A DNA stretch of 64,000 bases from Omphiscola glabra (Eukaryota > Mollusca > Gastropoda > Lymnaeidae): assembly GCA_964017045.1 (NCBI GenBank), contig OZ024808.1, positions 19,957,284-20,021,283 on the forward strand. Reading direction: 5' to 3'. The stretch's first letter is position 1. Each line of letters begins with the position of its first letter. Made by a program: the position numbers and the translations under genes. Positions 1-10,957 of the stretch are shown here, piece after piece. A model generated the notes under the pieces. The model was given only the letters and a program-made list of their open reading frames with translations. It ran no database searches and was not told where the DNA came from.

Positions 1-1740
1 GTGTAGAACAGTCTGCTCTAAGGAGAGGGGAAGAGCCTGAGGTGGTAACTTCATAGATTTCTCTCAGGCCACTGTAGAAGTTTTTTCCATCTTTTTTTTG
101 TCTGCAAATCGCTGAATCTCATCAGCTTTCTCACTCTGCCAGGAGTCTTGTATCTGTCGCAGTTGTAATTGGACCTTGCTGTGGATGTTCCTCAGTGCAG
201 CTGTCTTTGCTGCTGACATTGGGTCATCTAGGAGGGCTTTGTACGCGCGACGTTTCTGCTCAAGTAGCATTTGGATTGCTGTGTTGTTTTCATCAAACCA
301 ATCCCTGAGTTTTCTGATAGAGGGTCCGAGGCGCTCAGCTGCTGTGTTTTACACCGTCTCACGAAGTGTGGTCCACGCTGATTCCGCGTCCTGGTTGTTC
401 AGTGTTATGGAATCAAGGCGTTCATCCAGGGTGTCAACAAAGGTTTGTCTCACATCAGGGATCTTCAGCTTACTGATGTTGAGGCGCTTCGGAGCTTTGG
501 TGGAGTGAGGTCGTCTCTTAGGTTGGATATGAATTTTCAACTTTGAGACGATGAGGCTGTGATCCATCCAGCATTCTGCGCCGCACATGGCCTTAGTCAC
601 TCTCACATCCTGCCGGTCCCTTTTTCTGACGATGACATATTCTATTAGGTGCCAGTTTTTAGAACGGGGGTGCATCCAGGAGGTCCTGTTGCGCGTAGGC
701 AAGTTAAATGTGGTGTTTGTTATTAGAAGGCCGTGTTCAGTAGCAGTAGGCCATTGCTGTTGCACTTTCCAACACCATACTTCCACAAAACTCCTCCCCA
801 GGAGGTGTAGTCACTGCCGACACGCACATTGAAATCTCCAACAATTATGAGTTTGTCAGTAGTCGGTGTGGAAGAGATGGCAGTGTTCAGGTCCTCATAA
901 GCCTATTGGTTTTGATAGCAAAGCCAACTCCAGCTTCTCGCCTTGCGTTAGGGTCTCGACCGCTCCAGAAGAAATAATAGCCAGCAAGCCTTTCGGTTAG
1001 TTCATACTTGCCAGAGAGTCTGGTTTCACTTAGGGCGGCGATGTTTATGTTGTATCTGGCCAGTTCATGAGCAATGAGCGCCGTGCGTTGTTGAGGTCTC
1101 TTTGTAGAGTCCCTGTCACGCAGTGTGCGGATGTTCCAAGTCGCAATTTTAAGTAAAATATATAGTTTATCTTTGATCTTCGACCTAAAAAATTGGGTCC
1201 CAGTCGAACCTGTTTGGCCTGGCTCGGTGTGAAGGAGCAGGGAATGTTTTGGGCTCCAATTCTAGCCATTTCCTCGTGCATGTAGGAGAGTGTGCCCGTT
1301 GCCACAGGATTTGGGATGATGGGAAATGGATGACTGATGACTTGTGCGGGTGACTTTGTTTAAAGTCAGGAAGAGTTGCGCAGCGTCAACCTCACTCTTT
1401 TGTCCAGACCCAACGTGTCCAGTGGCAAGTCTAAGTCAAGACGACTGGAGATGGGTACAGATTCAGTGGATGACCAAGATGTTCTACATGCCTCATCTTG
1501 CTCTACACACTCCACGGTGCGTTGCTGTAATCGCATTATCCTCCGTTGAACCCAAATGGTCTCATCCGCAATCGGACGACGTCCAGGATTCGCATGCAAT
1601 AGGTATGCAGTCCTAAATAACCGAGGGTTTGAGGCCCAACAGCTACCCTCACCTGGTTTAGCCGGCTAGAGGAAGCCGTTGCCCAGGGTATGGGCGCTAT
1701 TGCATGCTAACAGCTGCTGGGTTGCACAGGTGACAATTTA
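1..1740 (-). mobile_element. Degenerate non-LTR retrotransposon (LINE), endonuclease part
   Basis: Reverse-strand reading, pieced over frameshifts, gives an APE-type endonuclease domain of a LINE (the kind often mis-annotated as craniofacial development protein 2-like). Reading from about 1140 downwards, I see SETRLS (catalytic Glu), then GDFNVRVG near 840, then a DH pair in CWMDHSLIV near 560. After that comes the basic linker that precedes the reverse transcriptase (positions 270-64, with LRQIQDSWQSEKADEIQ). A block between the Glu motif and GDFN is deleted near 900. The reverse transcriptase would lie left of position 1, outside the window. The 1310-1740 part looks like the 5' region of the element but is not recognised in detail. 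It is a dead copy with several frame breaks. Confidence 0.8.
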
Positions 1741-1928
1741 GTTATAGGAGAGGACCAAGCGGACGAACTGTTCCTTGGCCTAGAAGCACAACATTCTTAA
1801 TTTCAAAAATTTGGATATAGGAGATAATCATTTCTGAGGAAAATATACCTAAGACTCTGGTCGGAATTTTTTGTTTCACTTACATATTTCCCCTTTTTAC
1901 AATGGGTTGTACAGCAGAGAGGTACTTT

Positions 1929-2245
1929 AAATGTAAGTGATTTTGTAACTAGACGTCAAATGTAAGTGATTTTGTAACTAGACGTCAAATGTAAGTGATT
2001 TTGTAACTAGACGTCAAATGTAAGTGATTTTGTAACTAGACGTCAAATGTAAGTGATTTTGTAACTAGACGTCAAATGTAAGTGATTTTGTAACTAGACG
2101 TCAAATGTAAGTGATTTTGTAACTAGACGTCAAATGTAAGTGATTTTGTAACTAGACGTCAAATGTAAGTGATTTTGTAACTAGACGTCAAATGTAAGTG
2201 ATTTTGTAACTAGACGTCAAATGTAAGTGATTGTGTAACTACACT
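1929..2245. repeat. 29-bp minisatellite, about 11 copies
   Basis: A head-to-tail unit of 29 bp (starting AAATGTAAGTGATTTTGTAA) is repeated about 11 times almost without change. The last unit diverges. There are no spacers, so it is not a CRISPR-like array. Confidence 0.95.
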
Positions 2246-2411
2246 TTAAATTTCATTGTGTTCCATGAATTTATTATGTATTATTTTGTAACTTGATTAT
2301 GATAGCGAAGTTAATTTCTCATAACATTCTATGCAACCTGACCGAGATTGACTTCTCTTCAGTCGAAACGGATATGTATGTTAAGATAGTCTGAATTGTG
2401 TAAGCTTAATA

Positions 2412-3117
2412 CACCTATACCTCGCTATACGGCCGCTCTTTATACGGCATTTCGCTATTACGGCCTTTTTAAATTATGGCACTTTTCGGTTTACGGCCCA
2501 CTACGTTTCATTATACTGCCAATCTCTTTAGTTTCAGCTTCTCCCCATAGGCGGCTCTGCTTTAGTAGTCTGCCTTATTTCCTGTGCTATCCCACCTTAT
2601 TCATATCCTGTGACTCAGTAAGTTGACGTGTTTGTTCCTGTTTCTTTTCTGGTTTGGGTTTTGTTTCTGTTTTGTTTGTTTGGATTAATTGGTGAATTGT
2701 AAGCAAGGCGAAGCAGACAACTTTGCACCAATATTTTCAACTGGGTCAATCCACAACAGCGGAAAGTGAGGATGGCAGATGATTTTTCGTGTTAATGTTC
2801 ATCAGATTATAACGTTTCTAAACATTTTATTTTATGTATAAATATGTGCATATGATTTCTTTTGTTTTTTAATTTATATGTTTATTTTTTTAAATTTCTG
2901 TTTACTATTACACTGTTTTGTACTTTTATTTTTATAGGAAATGAAAAGAATAAAATGATTTATGAACTAACGACTATATTATTGAATACAAAAATTCGAA
3001 CAGATCCAATTAAATTTGTATGGGTTTATATCAAAATTAATTGATTCATTATACGGCTTTTTGCTTTACGTCCAACTTTTCCGGAACTTATCTAGGCCGT
3101 AAAGCGAGGTATGGGTA
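2412..3117. mobile_element. Non-autonomous Tc1/mariner (pogo/Tigger-like) element, 706 bp
   Basis: The two ends are inverted: CACCTATACCTCGCTATACG on the left and, read in reverse, TACCCATACCTCGCTTTACG on the right. Each end is flanked by TA (2410-2411 and 3118-3119), the target duplication of the Tc1/mariner superfamily. The CCTCGNTWTACGG type of terminus resembles pogo/Tigger ends. The interior is AT-rich with no transposase, so this is a deletion derivative or MITE. Additional TATACGGC motifs are repeated just inside both ends. Confidence 0.7.
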
Positions 3118-3119
3118 TA

Positions 3120-3902
3120 CTTCGTTTTTATTACATTTTTTGTTTCATCTGTCGCAGCTAAGCTTAGAATTATATTAATTGTAACTTGAGCATTCTTGGT
3201 TACCCACCACCCTTTTCCCTTTTTAAATAGATAATATGCTAGCTCCCAATCAGCAGAACGACCTCTACATGAATCTGGTGGCCACAAGGGAACATAAAGT
3301 GTATGTGCCAAGATGCGCCGTAGGAGTTGCTAAAATGTTCATGCTGAGGTTTGAGTCGAGTCGTTCCGCCTACATACGGGACTCCATCTTCTGAATTTCC
3401 TGTTCCCGTTGTCTTCCTAAACCTTTTAAACATTGATTTGAACTAAGCTGATCACAGCAAGTCAAAGATGTTTATTCTATAGAAATATTTTAAATGAAAT
3501 GTTATTTAATTTGATTTAAAAAAAAATAATCATTTATATTTGTTCGATTTTGTTCATGTGTTTATGGCTGGGTGGCAAAATTTACGTACATCTAATTGAC
3601 CCACTTCATGTCAGTCTATCAATCTGAAACTTGGCATATTCCGCGTTGCCAAATAAAGAACATTACTTTCTAATTATCCAAAAGAAAGTGCGTTTGATGA
3701 GAATTCTTATTTTTTTTTTCCTGTAATGGTAGATGAAATAAATTTTCTGTGTAAGGGCGGGTGGGACATAAGAATATTGATATAAAAATAAAATAATTTA
3801 AACTGCATATACACGTTTTATATGAAAATTTTAATTTTTTTTTTATAATACGTGTCAACTGATTCATATATGCTTAAATACAGTGTTCAATTTTTTATGG
3901 TG
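3120..3902. other. AT-rich intergenic stretch, nothing recognised
   Basis: No homology to the receptors or repeats in the window was seen. Only short random reading frames are present. Confidence 0.5.
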
Positions 3903-3944
3903 GCAGGGTTTTACTGAAATACATCTTTTAGAAAATGGCGCCAA

Positions 3945-4339
3945 ACACTTCGTCCTTGTTGCCGGCGTGGCTTTACTGAAATATGTCTTTAGGAAATGGC
4001 GTCAGCGGGCCGTCGAGCTTAAAACGCTTTATGCCCGCCCTGGCGCTCCACCATGCCAGCCGGGTGCGGGGTTTCCTCGACCTTTTCTTCCAATTTTAAG
4101 TATCACAGGGGGCAGCCCTGTAGGACCTGTTTATTCCAGCAGTTACCATGCATGCCCTTGTCTGCCTACGTGGGACACGCAATGGTGGTCATGTTTCCCG
4201 AGTTAACGTCGAGGGGGTCGGCAAGCCACCACATACTTGTCGACCGGAACCCCGGAACGCGTGGCTTTACTTGACCTGGTTATTTGAATAAAGTTTAAGC
4301 TTTCTATTGTGGTCTGAGATTCTGGTACTGTGGATCACG
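3945..4339 (+). pseudogene. Receptor scrap (TM6-TM7) split by a SINE-like insertion
   Basis: Two short pieces, 3945-3977 and 4272-4339, match R1 positions 10159-10191 and 10192-10259 at about 91% and 93% identity by eye. They cover the end of TM6 (the LPAW region), extracellular loop 3 and the start of TM7. Joined, they are collinear with R1, and the interruption is a 281-bp insertion. The second piece carries an in-frame stop where R1 has Gln345 (CAG to TAA). No other part of the receptor was found nearby. The high identity means this fragment arose from an R1-like gene fairly recently, later than the R1/P7 split. Confidence 0.85.
3978..4258 (+). mobile_element. SINE-like retroposon, copy 1, with 13-bp target duplication
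   Basis: This 281-bp insertion is flanked by perfect direct repeats GCGTGGCTTTACT (3965-3977 and 4259-4271), the usual mark of LINE-driven retroposition. Its head, GGCGTCAGCGGGCCGTCGA, recurs at 61.1 kb (+) and, inverted, at 24.4 kb. The head partly resembles a tRNA A box (TGGC...AGCGG), but I could not place a convincing B box. Its 3' end differs from copies 2 and 3. A partial duplicate of the head with part of the target site lies just upstream at 3903-3944. Confidence 0.75.
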
Positions 4340-4742
4340 ACCAAGACTATTAATATAATTTTAAAAAATATATACTGTAAAGCGTCAATTTTTTTAGAGC
4401 AGATTTTTGTTTAAAAAAATATTGGTTATTCGATCCACCTCTTTCCCTCATTAGAATTGTTATTATTATTATCATTGACAAACCGCAATAGATTTAGGAC
4501 AAACGATGGACTAATTTATCAAAATGCTTACACATCATCTGGGTAAATTATATTGTGCAGTTCGCCCATAGCAAGCGATGATGACCAAAGTTAAATTCGA
4601 AAGGTGTGAACGCAAGTGTCTTCCCAGTCCTATATGTGCATTTAAAGCTTTACCGAACATTCTGTTTCTGGTTCTGGTAGGGTAAGTTTCTGAATCCATA
4701 TACTGGCATATGTGCAACGGTTGTGGAAGCGATGCTGCCATC

Positions 4743-5225
4743 CTAACGGCTCCTAGCAGATGCCAGGGCAGCCTTGAAGCTTTCGAAAGATGCCGAGTTC
4801 ACGGCGGTATTGTCCAGGTGGTTCAAAGCGATTATGGTGCGTGGAAAAAATGACTGTTTATGTTGCACTGTGTTACTCCGAGGCACAGTGAAGCATTTGT
4901 TATTGTTTCGGATGTAATTGCTCATGGGGTTGTCAGATGTTAAGTCAGTGTTAAGTGACTGTTTGGCTCTAATTAATCGGCCTGGCTTCTGTGGGGTAAG
5001 ATATTTGTTTGCTGGGATGGCCGGAACTAGCTCCATGACCACTTTATATAAGAATGTTTGTCGGACCTTCTCTCGTCTGTCCTTGAGGGAGGGAATGTCA
5101 CATCTGTTTAAGAGGCCAGTGACGTAGCCAGGAGTGGTGGTTTTGTAGTCACGTGCTATGAAGCGCATTGCGTTACGTTGGATTCACGTAATATACACGT
5201 CGTTTGGGGTCCTAGATGGATTGCC
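4743..5225 (-). mobile_element. LINE reverse-transcriptase C-terminal remnant
   Basis: The reverse strand encodes a 141-residue open stretch (5168-4743) with the layout of the C-terminal tail of CR1/L2/Jockey-type reverse transcriptases: IQRNAMRFIARDY, then a run of charged residues, NKYLTP and FFPRTIIALNHL. Similarity continues upstream to about 5225 across a stop codon. The remainder of the retrotransposon is missing. Sequence 4340-4742 downstream may be its 3' UTR, but I see no defining motif there. Confidence 0.75.
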
Positions 5226-5718
5226 TCTGACTAGTGATTCAAGGGGATTTGAAATGACTCTCTAAACCTTCTGTTTATTTGTAGGACAAGCAAAATAAGA
5301 ATACGCTTATTTGAAAATTGAAAGGCGGGATAGCATCATATTAACTTATATACAAGATATTTTATTTACAGCATTAAGTTCACCAACAGCTGCTCTCAGC
5401 CCAATCTTAGTCTCTAAACACCACAACTTCATTCCTATATACACATTATATTCGTTTAATGTAACAAGCACCCTACCCTGTTTACTAGGACCACATGTAG
5501 ACCACAATTTAATGCATTTTATATTGGAGTCAATGCATTATTAAAACTCTTTGCAATCGGACCAACTAAACCAAAGCAATGCATGTACACTACGGTATAT
5601 CTTCATATTTCTAGATTACAAATTTCAGTAATGATCCAACAGTGAACAAATATTTGTTAATGTTTTTCCTGTGCGCTTTCTTTCGATGCTTAAGCATTGA
5701 GGTATGGGCTGCGTCTGT

Positions 5719-5883
5719 GAGTCTACCTTGAGTCTACCTTGAGTCTACCTTGAGTCTACCTTGAGTCTACCTTGAGTCTACCTTGAGTCTACCTTGAGTC
5801 TACCTTGAGTCTACCTTGAGTCTACCTTGAGTCTACCTTGAGTCTACCTTGAGTCTACCTTGAGTCTACCTTGAGTCTACCTT
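5719..5883. repeat. 11-bp minisatellite, 15 copies
   Basis: Perfect head-to-tail repeats of GAGTCTACCTT. The 11-bp period is not a multiple of three, so the tract cannot code for a repeat protein. Confidence 0.97.
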
Positions 5884-5997
5884 GCCTTCGCGGTCCGCGG
5901 CAATCATTCCCCATCAACCCATTTCAGTGTTCATGGTAGTCTCACCAGCATATAGGAGAGATTTCAATACGATTAACCCGTACACTTTTAGCTTGGT

Positions 5998-6662
5998 GGC
6001 CAGATGAAGAAAACTTTGCTCACAGAAACTCTTGGACCAGATGAAGAACACTTTGCTCACAGAAACTCTTGGACCAGATGAAGAACACTTTGCTCACAGA
6101 AACTCTTGGACCAGATGAAGAACACTTTGCTCACAGAAACTCTTGGACCAGATGAAGAACACTTTGCTCACAGAAACTCTTGGACCAGATGAAGAACACT
6201 TTGCTCACAGAAACTCTTGGACCAGATGAAGAACACTTTGCTCACAGAAACTCTTGGACCAGATGAAGAACACTTTGCTCACAGAAACTCTTGGACCAGA
6301 TGAAGAACACTTTGCTCGCAGAAACTCTTGGACCAGATGAAGAACACTTTGCTCACAGAAACTCTTGGACCAGATGAAGAACACTTTGCTCACAGAAACT
6401 CTTGGACTAGATGAAGAACACTTTGCTCACAGAAACTCTTGGACCAGATGAAGAACACTTTGCTCACAGAAACTCTTGGACCAGATGAAGAACACTTTGC
6501 TCACAGAAACTCTTGGACCAGATGAAGAACACTTTGCTCACAGAAACTCTTGGACCAGATGAAGAACACTTTGCTCACAGAAACTCTTGGACCAGATGAA
6601 GAACACTTTGCTCACAGAAACTCTTGGACCAAATGAAGGACACTTTTCTCAAAGAAAATCTT
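5998..6662. repeat. 37-bp minisatellite, about 18 copies
   Basis: The unit contains CCAGATGAAGAACACTTTGC and CTCACAGAAACTCTT, with only a few single-base variants (for example CTCGCAG near 6315). The first and last units are the most diverged, as expected for a homogenised array. Confidence 0.97.
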
Positions 6663-7005
6663 GCGGAGCGTTCCGAATGCAACATTCGCCTCGAGAATTT
6701 GGATGTTAATCTCATAATCTTTTTTTTTACTACCGGGAGTTGGTGCTATTCAAAGGTAAATTATAGATACCTTGTATATACGGAGGTGAACTTTAAATAA
6801 ACAAAATGAAAGAAAATAGAAATTCGGCCACGCCCAGATTTTCTGACAACGGCAACCGACTAGGTGAGAGTTTTAAAATACGTTGTCTTGGAAAATTAGA
6901 TGTTACTTTACAAGTTTAGTTTAAGTTCCAGGAATGCATCTATTACACACCAAAAATATTCAATAAAGATAAAAATTGAATAATTATCATATAAAAATGA
7001 ACATA

Positions 7006-7050
7006 CGCCCTCTCCCCCTCTCTCTCTCTTTCTCTCTATCTCTCTCTCTC
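7006..7050. repeat. CT-rich microsatellite
   Basis: A pyrimidine run made of CTCT and CCCTCTC steps. It has no other feature. Confidence 0.9.
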
Positions 7051-7225
7051 CCGCAAGTAAATACGTGATCGTCATGTTTTAAACGGCACTTACATTTCAT
7101 CTCCTTAGGATGAGCGACACGTCGATACATGTTGGTGATAGGATGTCGAGGACGCTCTAAGATATAAAACACATCTAAAGGTTTGTTAAACATTTGAAAA
7201 AAAAACATTAAAAATGTTAGCCTTA

Positions 7226-7390
7226 TGCAGAGAATTGGTGCCATTGGGGATACATTTATGGATCAGGTTAGGTTTAGGGATACATTTAGGGTTCAGGTTA
7301 GGTTTTAGTGACAGTGAATTATAAAATTTCACGGGTCGTGGCAAACCAAAATGGCAGCCGTGTGATACGTCATGGCACCAATTGTCTGCA
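7226..7390. mobile_element. MITE with telomere-like core, copy 1
   Basis: The ends are inverted over about 20 bp: ATGCAGAGAATTGGTGCCAT at 7225-7244, and ATGCAGAC plus the same 12 bases in reverse at 7372-7391. The core holds GGTTAGGTTTAGGGATACAT repeats followed by ACGGGTCGTGGC. The reverse complement of that core recurs in the element at 55785-56084, whose terminal repeats are different. Confidence 0.55.
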
Positions 7391-7391
7391 T

Positions 7392-8380
7392 TTACCAATT
7401 GTTGATTGTTTGAGACTCATGTACGAGATTATATTTGGTCTCATCTCACCCACACACGATTCTTCACCTAATATTAGCAGTGTGAATTTTTCTAGCATTT
7501 GGTTTCCATGGTTATGAGATCACGTTTTTTAATGAACTATGTTGAGGGTATATTAAACTGACAGCCAGAACAGATAACAACGTCACCCATCACTTGTAAG
7601 CTGGAGATTGGCAAAGATCATTTCAAATAGGAACTAGACACGTCAACAACTGAAGTGATACGCGTTTTGGGCAAAAGGATTTTTGTGGCCATGGCAACCA
7701 TCGAAAAAAAAAACAGTGCCACAGATTGCTTTGATGTCAAATTGTGTCAATCGGCTGCTAACACTAACTCAACAAAGACTGGCTACCACACCGGTCCGTG
7801 GCACGTTCGTTTGCTTTTCAGACTGCTTGTTATCTAATAGATAGTTCTTTTATCATTTTATTGTGTGGTGTTTTAACATTCGTTCAAAATTTGCTTTTGT
7901 TGTGAAAAATTGTGCCCGTATAAAATGGATTCTTTAATATTTTCAGCGGAGGACACATTGTCTCGACATTGTAAATGGATTGTCTCATCAGTGATCTCAA
8001 GTAAATGTAAATGTTTTTTGTTTTGGTTTTATTGTTTTTTGGTGTTTGTTTTTATTTTATAAATCAGTTTTACAAATCAGTGATAAGTTATAAAATGTTC
8101 TCTTATTCAATATAAATTTAATTAATTTCTTTCATTTGGAACAATTTTAAGAACCAATAATTTTATCAATGTTTTGATTTGAGTAAAAAATATGTTATGC
8201 AAGTTGCTTACTTGCACAAGATATGTGCATGAGCAAAATTATAAATATATTACACTTCTAAGGTTATTTTGAATGATATTATTTTTCATATAAACATATA
8301 ATTACATTTGGCTTCTCTATTAAAACACGTGTGGAGTATGTTAATAACATTCATCCCTAGGTCATCCCAACCGTTGACCT
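7392..8380. other. AT-rich spacer upstream of R1
   Basis: No repeat family or gene was recognised. It contains only short chance frames. Confidence 0.4.
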
Positions 8381-8384
8381 TTCC

Positions 8385-8402
8385 TCTGTATTTATAAAAA
8401 AT
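8385..8402 (+). promoter_or_regulatory. Candidate TATA box of R1
   Basis: TATTTATAAAAAATAAT lies about 30-40 bases before the conserved block that I interpret as R1 exon 1. In an AT-rich genome such a string is common, so this rests on position only. Confidence 0.25.
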
Positions 8403-8424
8403 AATTTAAAAACTATACAACGTA

Positions 8425-8559
8425 CATCGTTAGGTCAGATGAGTATTTTACTCTCTCATATCTTCAGGGAGCTGAACCAAATTCTGAAAATATGAGGTCT
8501 CTCTGAAGCCGACCGACGTCATCCCACCTCAAGACTTTCCATCAAGCAATACTGCCAAG
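8425..8559 (+). other. Likely non-coding first exon of R1
   Basis: This block matches the reverse complement of about 48195-48325, upstream of the R1 paralogue P7, although much of the sequence between block and gene does not match. Shared strings include GAGCATTTTACT-like, AAGCTGAAC and GACTTTCCA. In both copies it ends in a good 5' splice donor, CCAAG|GTATAG here and TCAAG|GTAAGG at P7. With the acceptor at 9163 it predicts a 604-bp intron (8560-9163) in the 5' UTR. Confidence 0.55.
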
Positions 8560-9149
8560 GTATAGTCTCGAAGTTTTGTGTAATAAAAATTGTAAATACT
8601 TTTCGAAGTAACACGGCATAAGTCACCAAACTCTCTAGACCCGCCTTCTTATTTTAAAAGAGATTTCTTTGCAGTAGCGCCCCACATCCTCATAAAAGAA
8701 AAAAAACACACAAAAAAACCCCAAAGAAATGAAGGGGCCTTAAAGCAAGTCTTAATGCTAGTTGAAACGTGGGTAAAAAAAAACAACAAAATACAGCTGT
8801 GTCATTGTTGCGTTTTCGTTGCTTAAGTTTGAAAAATAATTTTGTAAATAATAATTTATACCTTTAATTTTATTAGTACATAAATATTTTTTTATATCGT
8901 TATTGAAAAAAAAACAGGTACACAAAAATAAATTTTTAAAATTTAAATTTTCCCCATTTTTATCCTAACTTTTCCCCTTAAAAACATAAAAAGGAATTGT
9001 TTTTTGGAATAAATTTCCATACCAACAAATAAACAATCGAAATTAATTTACTTTGGCTGAGTTTACTGTAGAAAATATTCCTGTCAAACAACGATCCTTT
9101 AAACGAAAAACTTTTTTTAAAGAAAATAATGTGTAATTAAATATGTTCC

Positions 9150-9163
9150 ATATTTCCTTACAG
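9150..9163 (+). promoter_or_regulatory. Likely 3' splice acceptor, 13 nt before the R1 start codon
   Basis: A pyrimidine-rich stretch ends in TTCCTTACAG, followed by 13 nt and the ATG at 9177. Comparable acceptors lie 12 nt before R2 and P4 and 9 nt before R8. Confidence 0.5.
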
Positions 9164-9176
9164 AAAGATTTCCGAG

Positions 9177-10343
9177 ATGACGTTCCCCCATTGTAGCGTC
9201 ATTAAGTCCTGTTTGCTTCCCTCTAATGACACCATGACATCGAATCTCAGCGCTCTAACGCTGTCAGCACTGCTCCTAGCTGTCATCACTATTTTGACTA
9301 TTCTATTTAATACAATTATTATCTTCGCTGTTGTCAGATCCTTGTTCAAGGCACAAAATAACACTTCTTTAAATGACAACATCACACCTCAGATTCTAAT
9401 CATGTCCATGTCCGCTATTGGGTCACTTTATGGTATTTTAGCTATGCCAATGGGAGTCTTAGAGGTGATTGATAACGGAGAATGGCCATTAGGGAAAGGA
9501 TTCTGTAGTGCACGCCACGCTTGTAATCAGTTCCTTGGTACAAACTTCATGATACACGTCATGTGTCTGTCTATCGACCGATACATCGCCGTATGCAAGC
9601 CTTTGAAATACAGACTGCTGACGTTTAAGACAGGCTTGGTGATGACTGCTGTGTCCTGGTTAACCTCAAGCCTAACCACAGTGGCGACACGGATTGTTTT
9701 AGAGACTCAGGCAGACGTGATAGCTCGGCTACTTCATTATACTTCGTCAACAGCTAAACCTGAATACAATATATTCACAGATAAAACATTCGTCCTCGCA
9801 AACTTTCTCTTATGGAATTCTCCGTTCTTTGTTTCTTATTTTCTTTACGGATTCATACTCCTTGAAGTTTACCGATATAACAAAAGGACACAGACGCGTT
9901 TAAAAGCTCAACATTTTGAAAGCGGCCAATCAGCTAGTAAATATGTCAAATCTGAAAATAATAATCTTGCTGACGTCGGCCAAACTGGCTACCAGAAGTC
10001 CGTGATTAGTCCAGGAAATGGTGCGTCTTGTATCTCAGCAGCACACGGTCACTCAGAACCAACAGAAGGTAAGAAGAAAGAGGCTGATCAAACTTTTGCG
10101 CACCGACGCCCGAACATCTTTAAAGCTCTGCGGACCGTCGGCCTTATTATGATTTGCTACACTTTGTGCTGGTTGCCGGCGTGGCTTTACTTGACCTGGT
10201 TATTTGAACAGAGTTTAAGCATTCCATTGTGGTCTGAGATTCTGGTGCTGTGGATCACGTACGTAAACTCTGCGTTGAATCCGATCATCTACTGCACGTA
10301 CAAACCGGTTAGCAGAGCTGTTAAGTCACTTTTCGGGACTTAA
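9177..10343 (+). CDS. R1: intact rhodopsin-class GPCR, atypical (no Asp2.50)
   Basis: A 388-residue seven-helix receptor of the plasma membrane, in one exon. TM1 spans about residues 28-53 with the conserved Asn in LFN. Further landmarks are Cys110 (3.25), the DRY box at 134-136, CWLP at 331-334 and NPIIY at 368-372. Loop 3 is long, about residues 235-312. NDT and NLS near the N-terminus are potential glycosylation sites. Two features are odd. The near-invariant Asp2.50 is Gly82 (MSAIGSLYG), and extracellular loop 2 has no Cys to pair with Cys110. Position 3.32 is Asn117, so the amine anchor is missing, although Trp359 and Tyr362 (7.40, 7.43) remain. The start is the first ATG after the splice acceptor. 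P7 is its inverted, broken paralogue. A possible poly(A) signal is at 10941. The ligand is unknown; a chemosensory role is inferred from the family setting. Confidence 0.93.
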   Translation: MTFPHCSVIKSCLLPSNDTMTSNLSALTLSALLLAVITILTILFNTIIIFAVVRSLFKAQNNTSLNDNITPQILIMSMSAIGSLYGILAMPMGVLEVIDNGEWPLGKGFCSARHACNQFLGTNFMIHVMCLSIDRYIAVCKPLKYRLLTFKTGLVMTAVSWLTSSLTTVATRIVLETQADVIARLLHYTSSTAKPEYNIFTDKTFVLANFLLWNSPFFVSYFLYGFILLEVYRYNKRTQTRLKAQHFESGQSASKYVKSENNNLADVGQTGYQKSVISPGNGASCISAAHGHSEPTEGKKKEADQTFAHRRPNIFKALRTVGLIMICYTLCWLPAWLYLTWLFEQSLSIPLWSEILVLWITYVNSALNPIIYCTYKPVSRAVKSLFGT

Positions 10344-10555
10344 TGAAATAGGAGAAACAAAGCATGGGAAACCGTAAGGAAAAAAAATGACGCAAAAGAA
10401 ATACGAACGTGTCGGCAAAAATGTATTATTATTATTTTCACTTTATTTTTTTATATTGTTTTTACTGCTGGGTCATTTTTTAAGGCTGTCCCACCCTTTG
10501 TTTGGATGACATTTCATGACCCTTGTTTATGCACTGCATTCAATAACGAAAACTA

Positions 10556-10605
10556 TCTCTCTTTGTCTCTCTCTCTCTCTCTCCCCTTTCTATCTCTCTC
10601 TTAAA
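10556..10605. repeat. CT-rich microsatellite in the R1 3' region
   Basis: A run of CTCTCT interrupted by CCCC and TTTCTAT. Confidence 0.85.
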
Positions 10606-10957
10606 CACAACGTGGGAATTATTTTCCGATCCCACCTTTTTGATATATTCAAATTGTTCAAACGTTGCGTAATGGGGGCTAAAATGGGGTAGGGGCAATC
10701 TCTCTAATTACGCCCCGGTTTGATCGAGGTCTTATAGCCCACAATTTTCATACGAATCTCATTTGTTCTCAGTAACACACTAAGATGTTCAATGTCTAGC
10801 AGGATTTACATTGTGAGAAGGTATGAGTATGAATGTAAGGGATTCGCGTACATCGACATACTTAAATCGTCATGGAACCTCAGCATGGAATTGGTGATTA
10901 ATGGTGTTCCTGTGTACCCATTGATAACTAAATTATATTAAATAAAGATTGTATGCT

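Noticed and set aside
3978..4258. tRNA gene suggested by an A-box-like head
   Set aside because: No cloverleaf or clear B box; the 13-bp target duplication and dispersed copies fit a retroposon.
8560..9163. Retroposition as the source of intronless receptors
   Set aside because: Shared upstream non-coding sequence, splice-site relics and kilobases of homologous flank between paralogues show DNA-level duplication.
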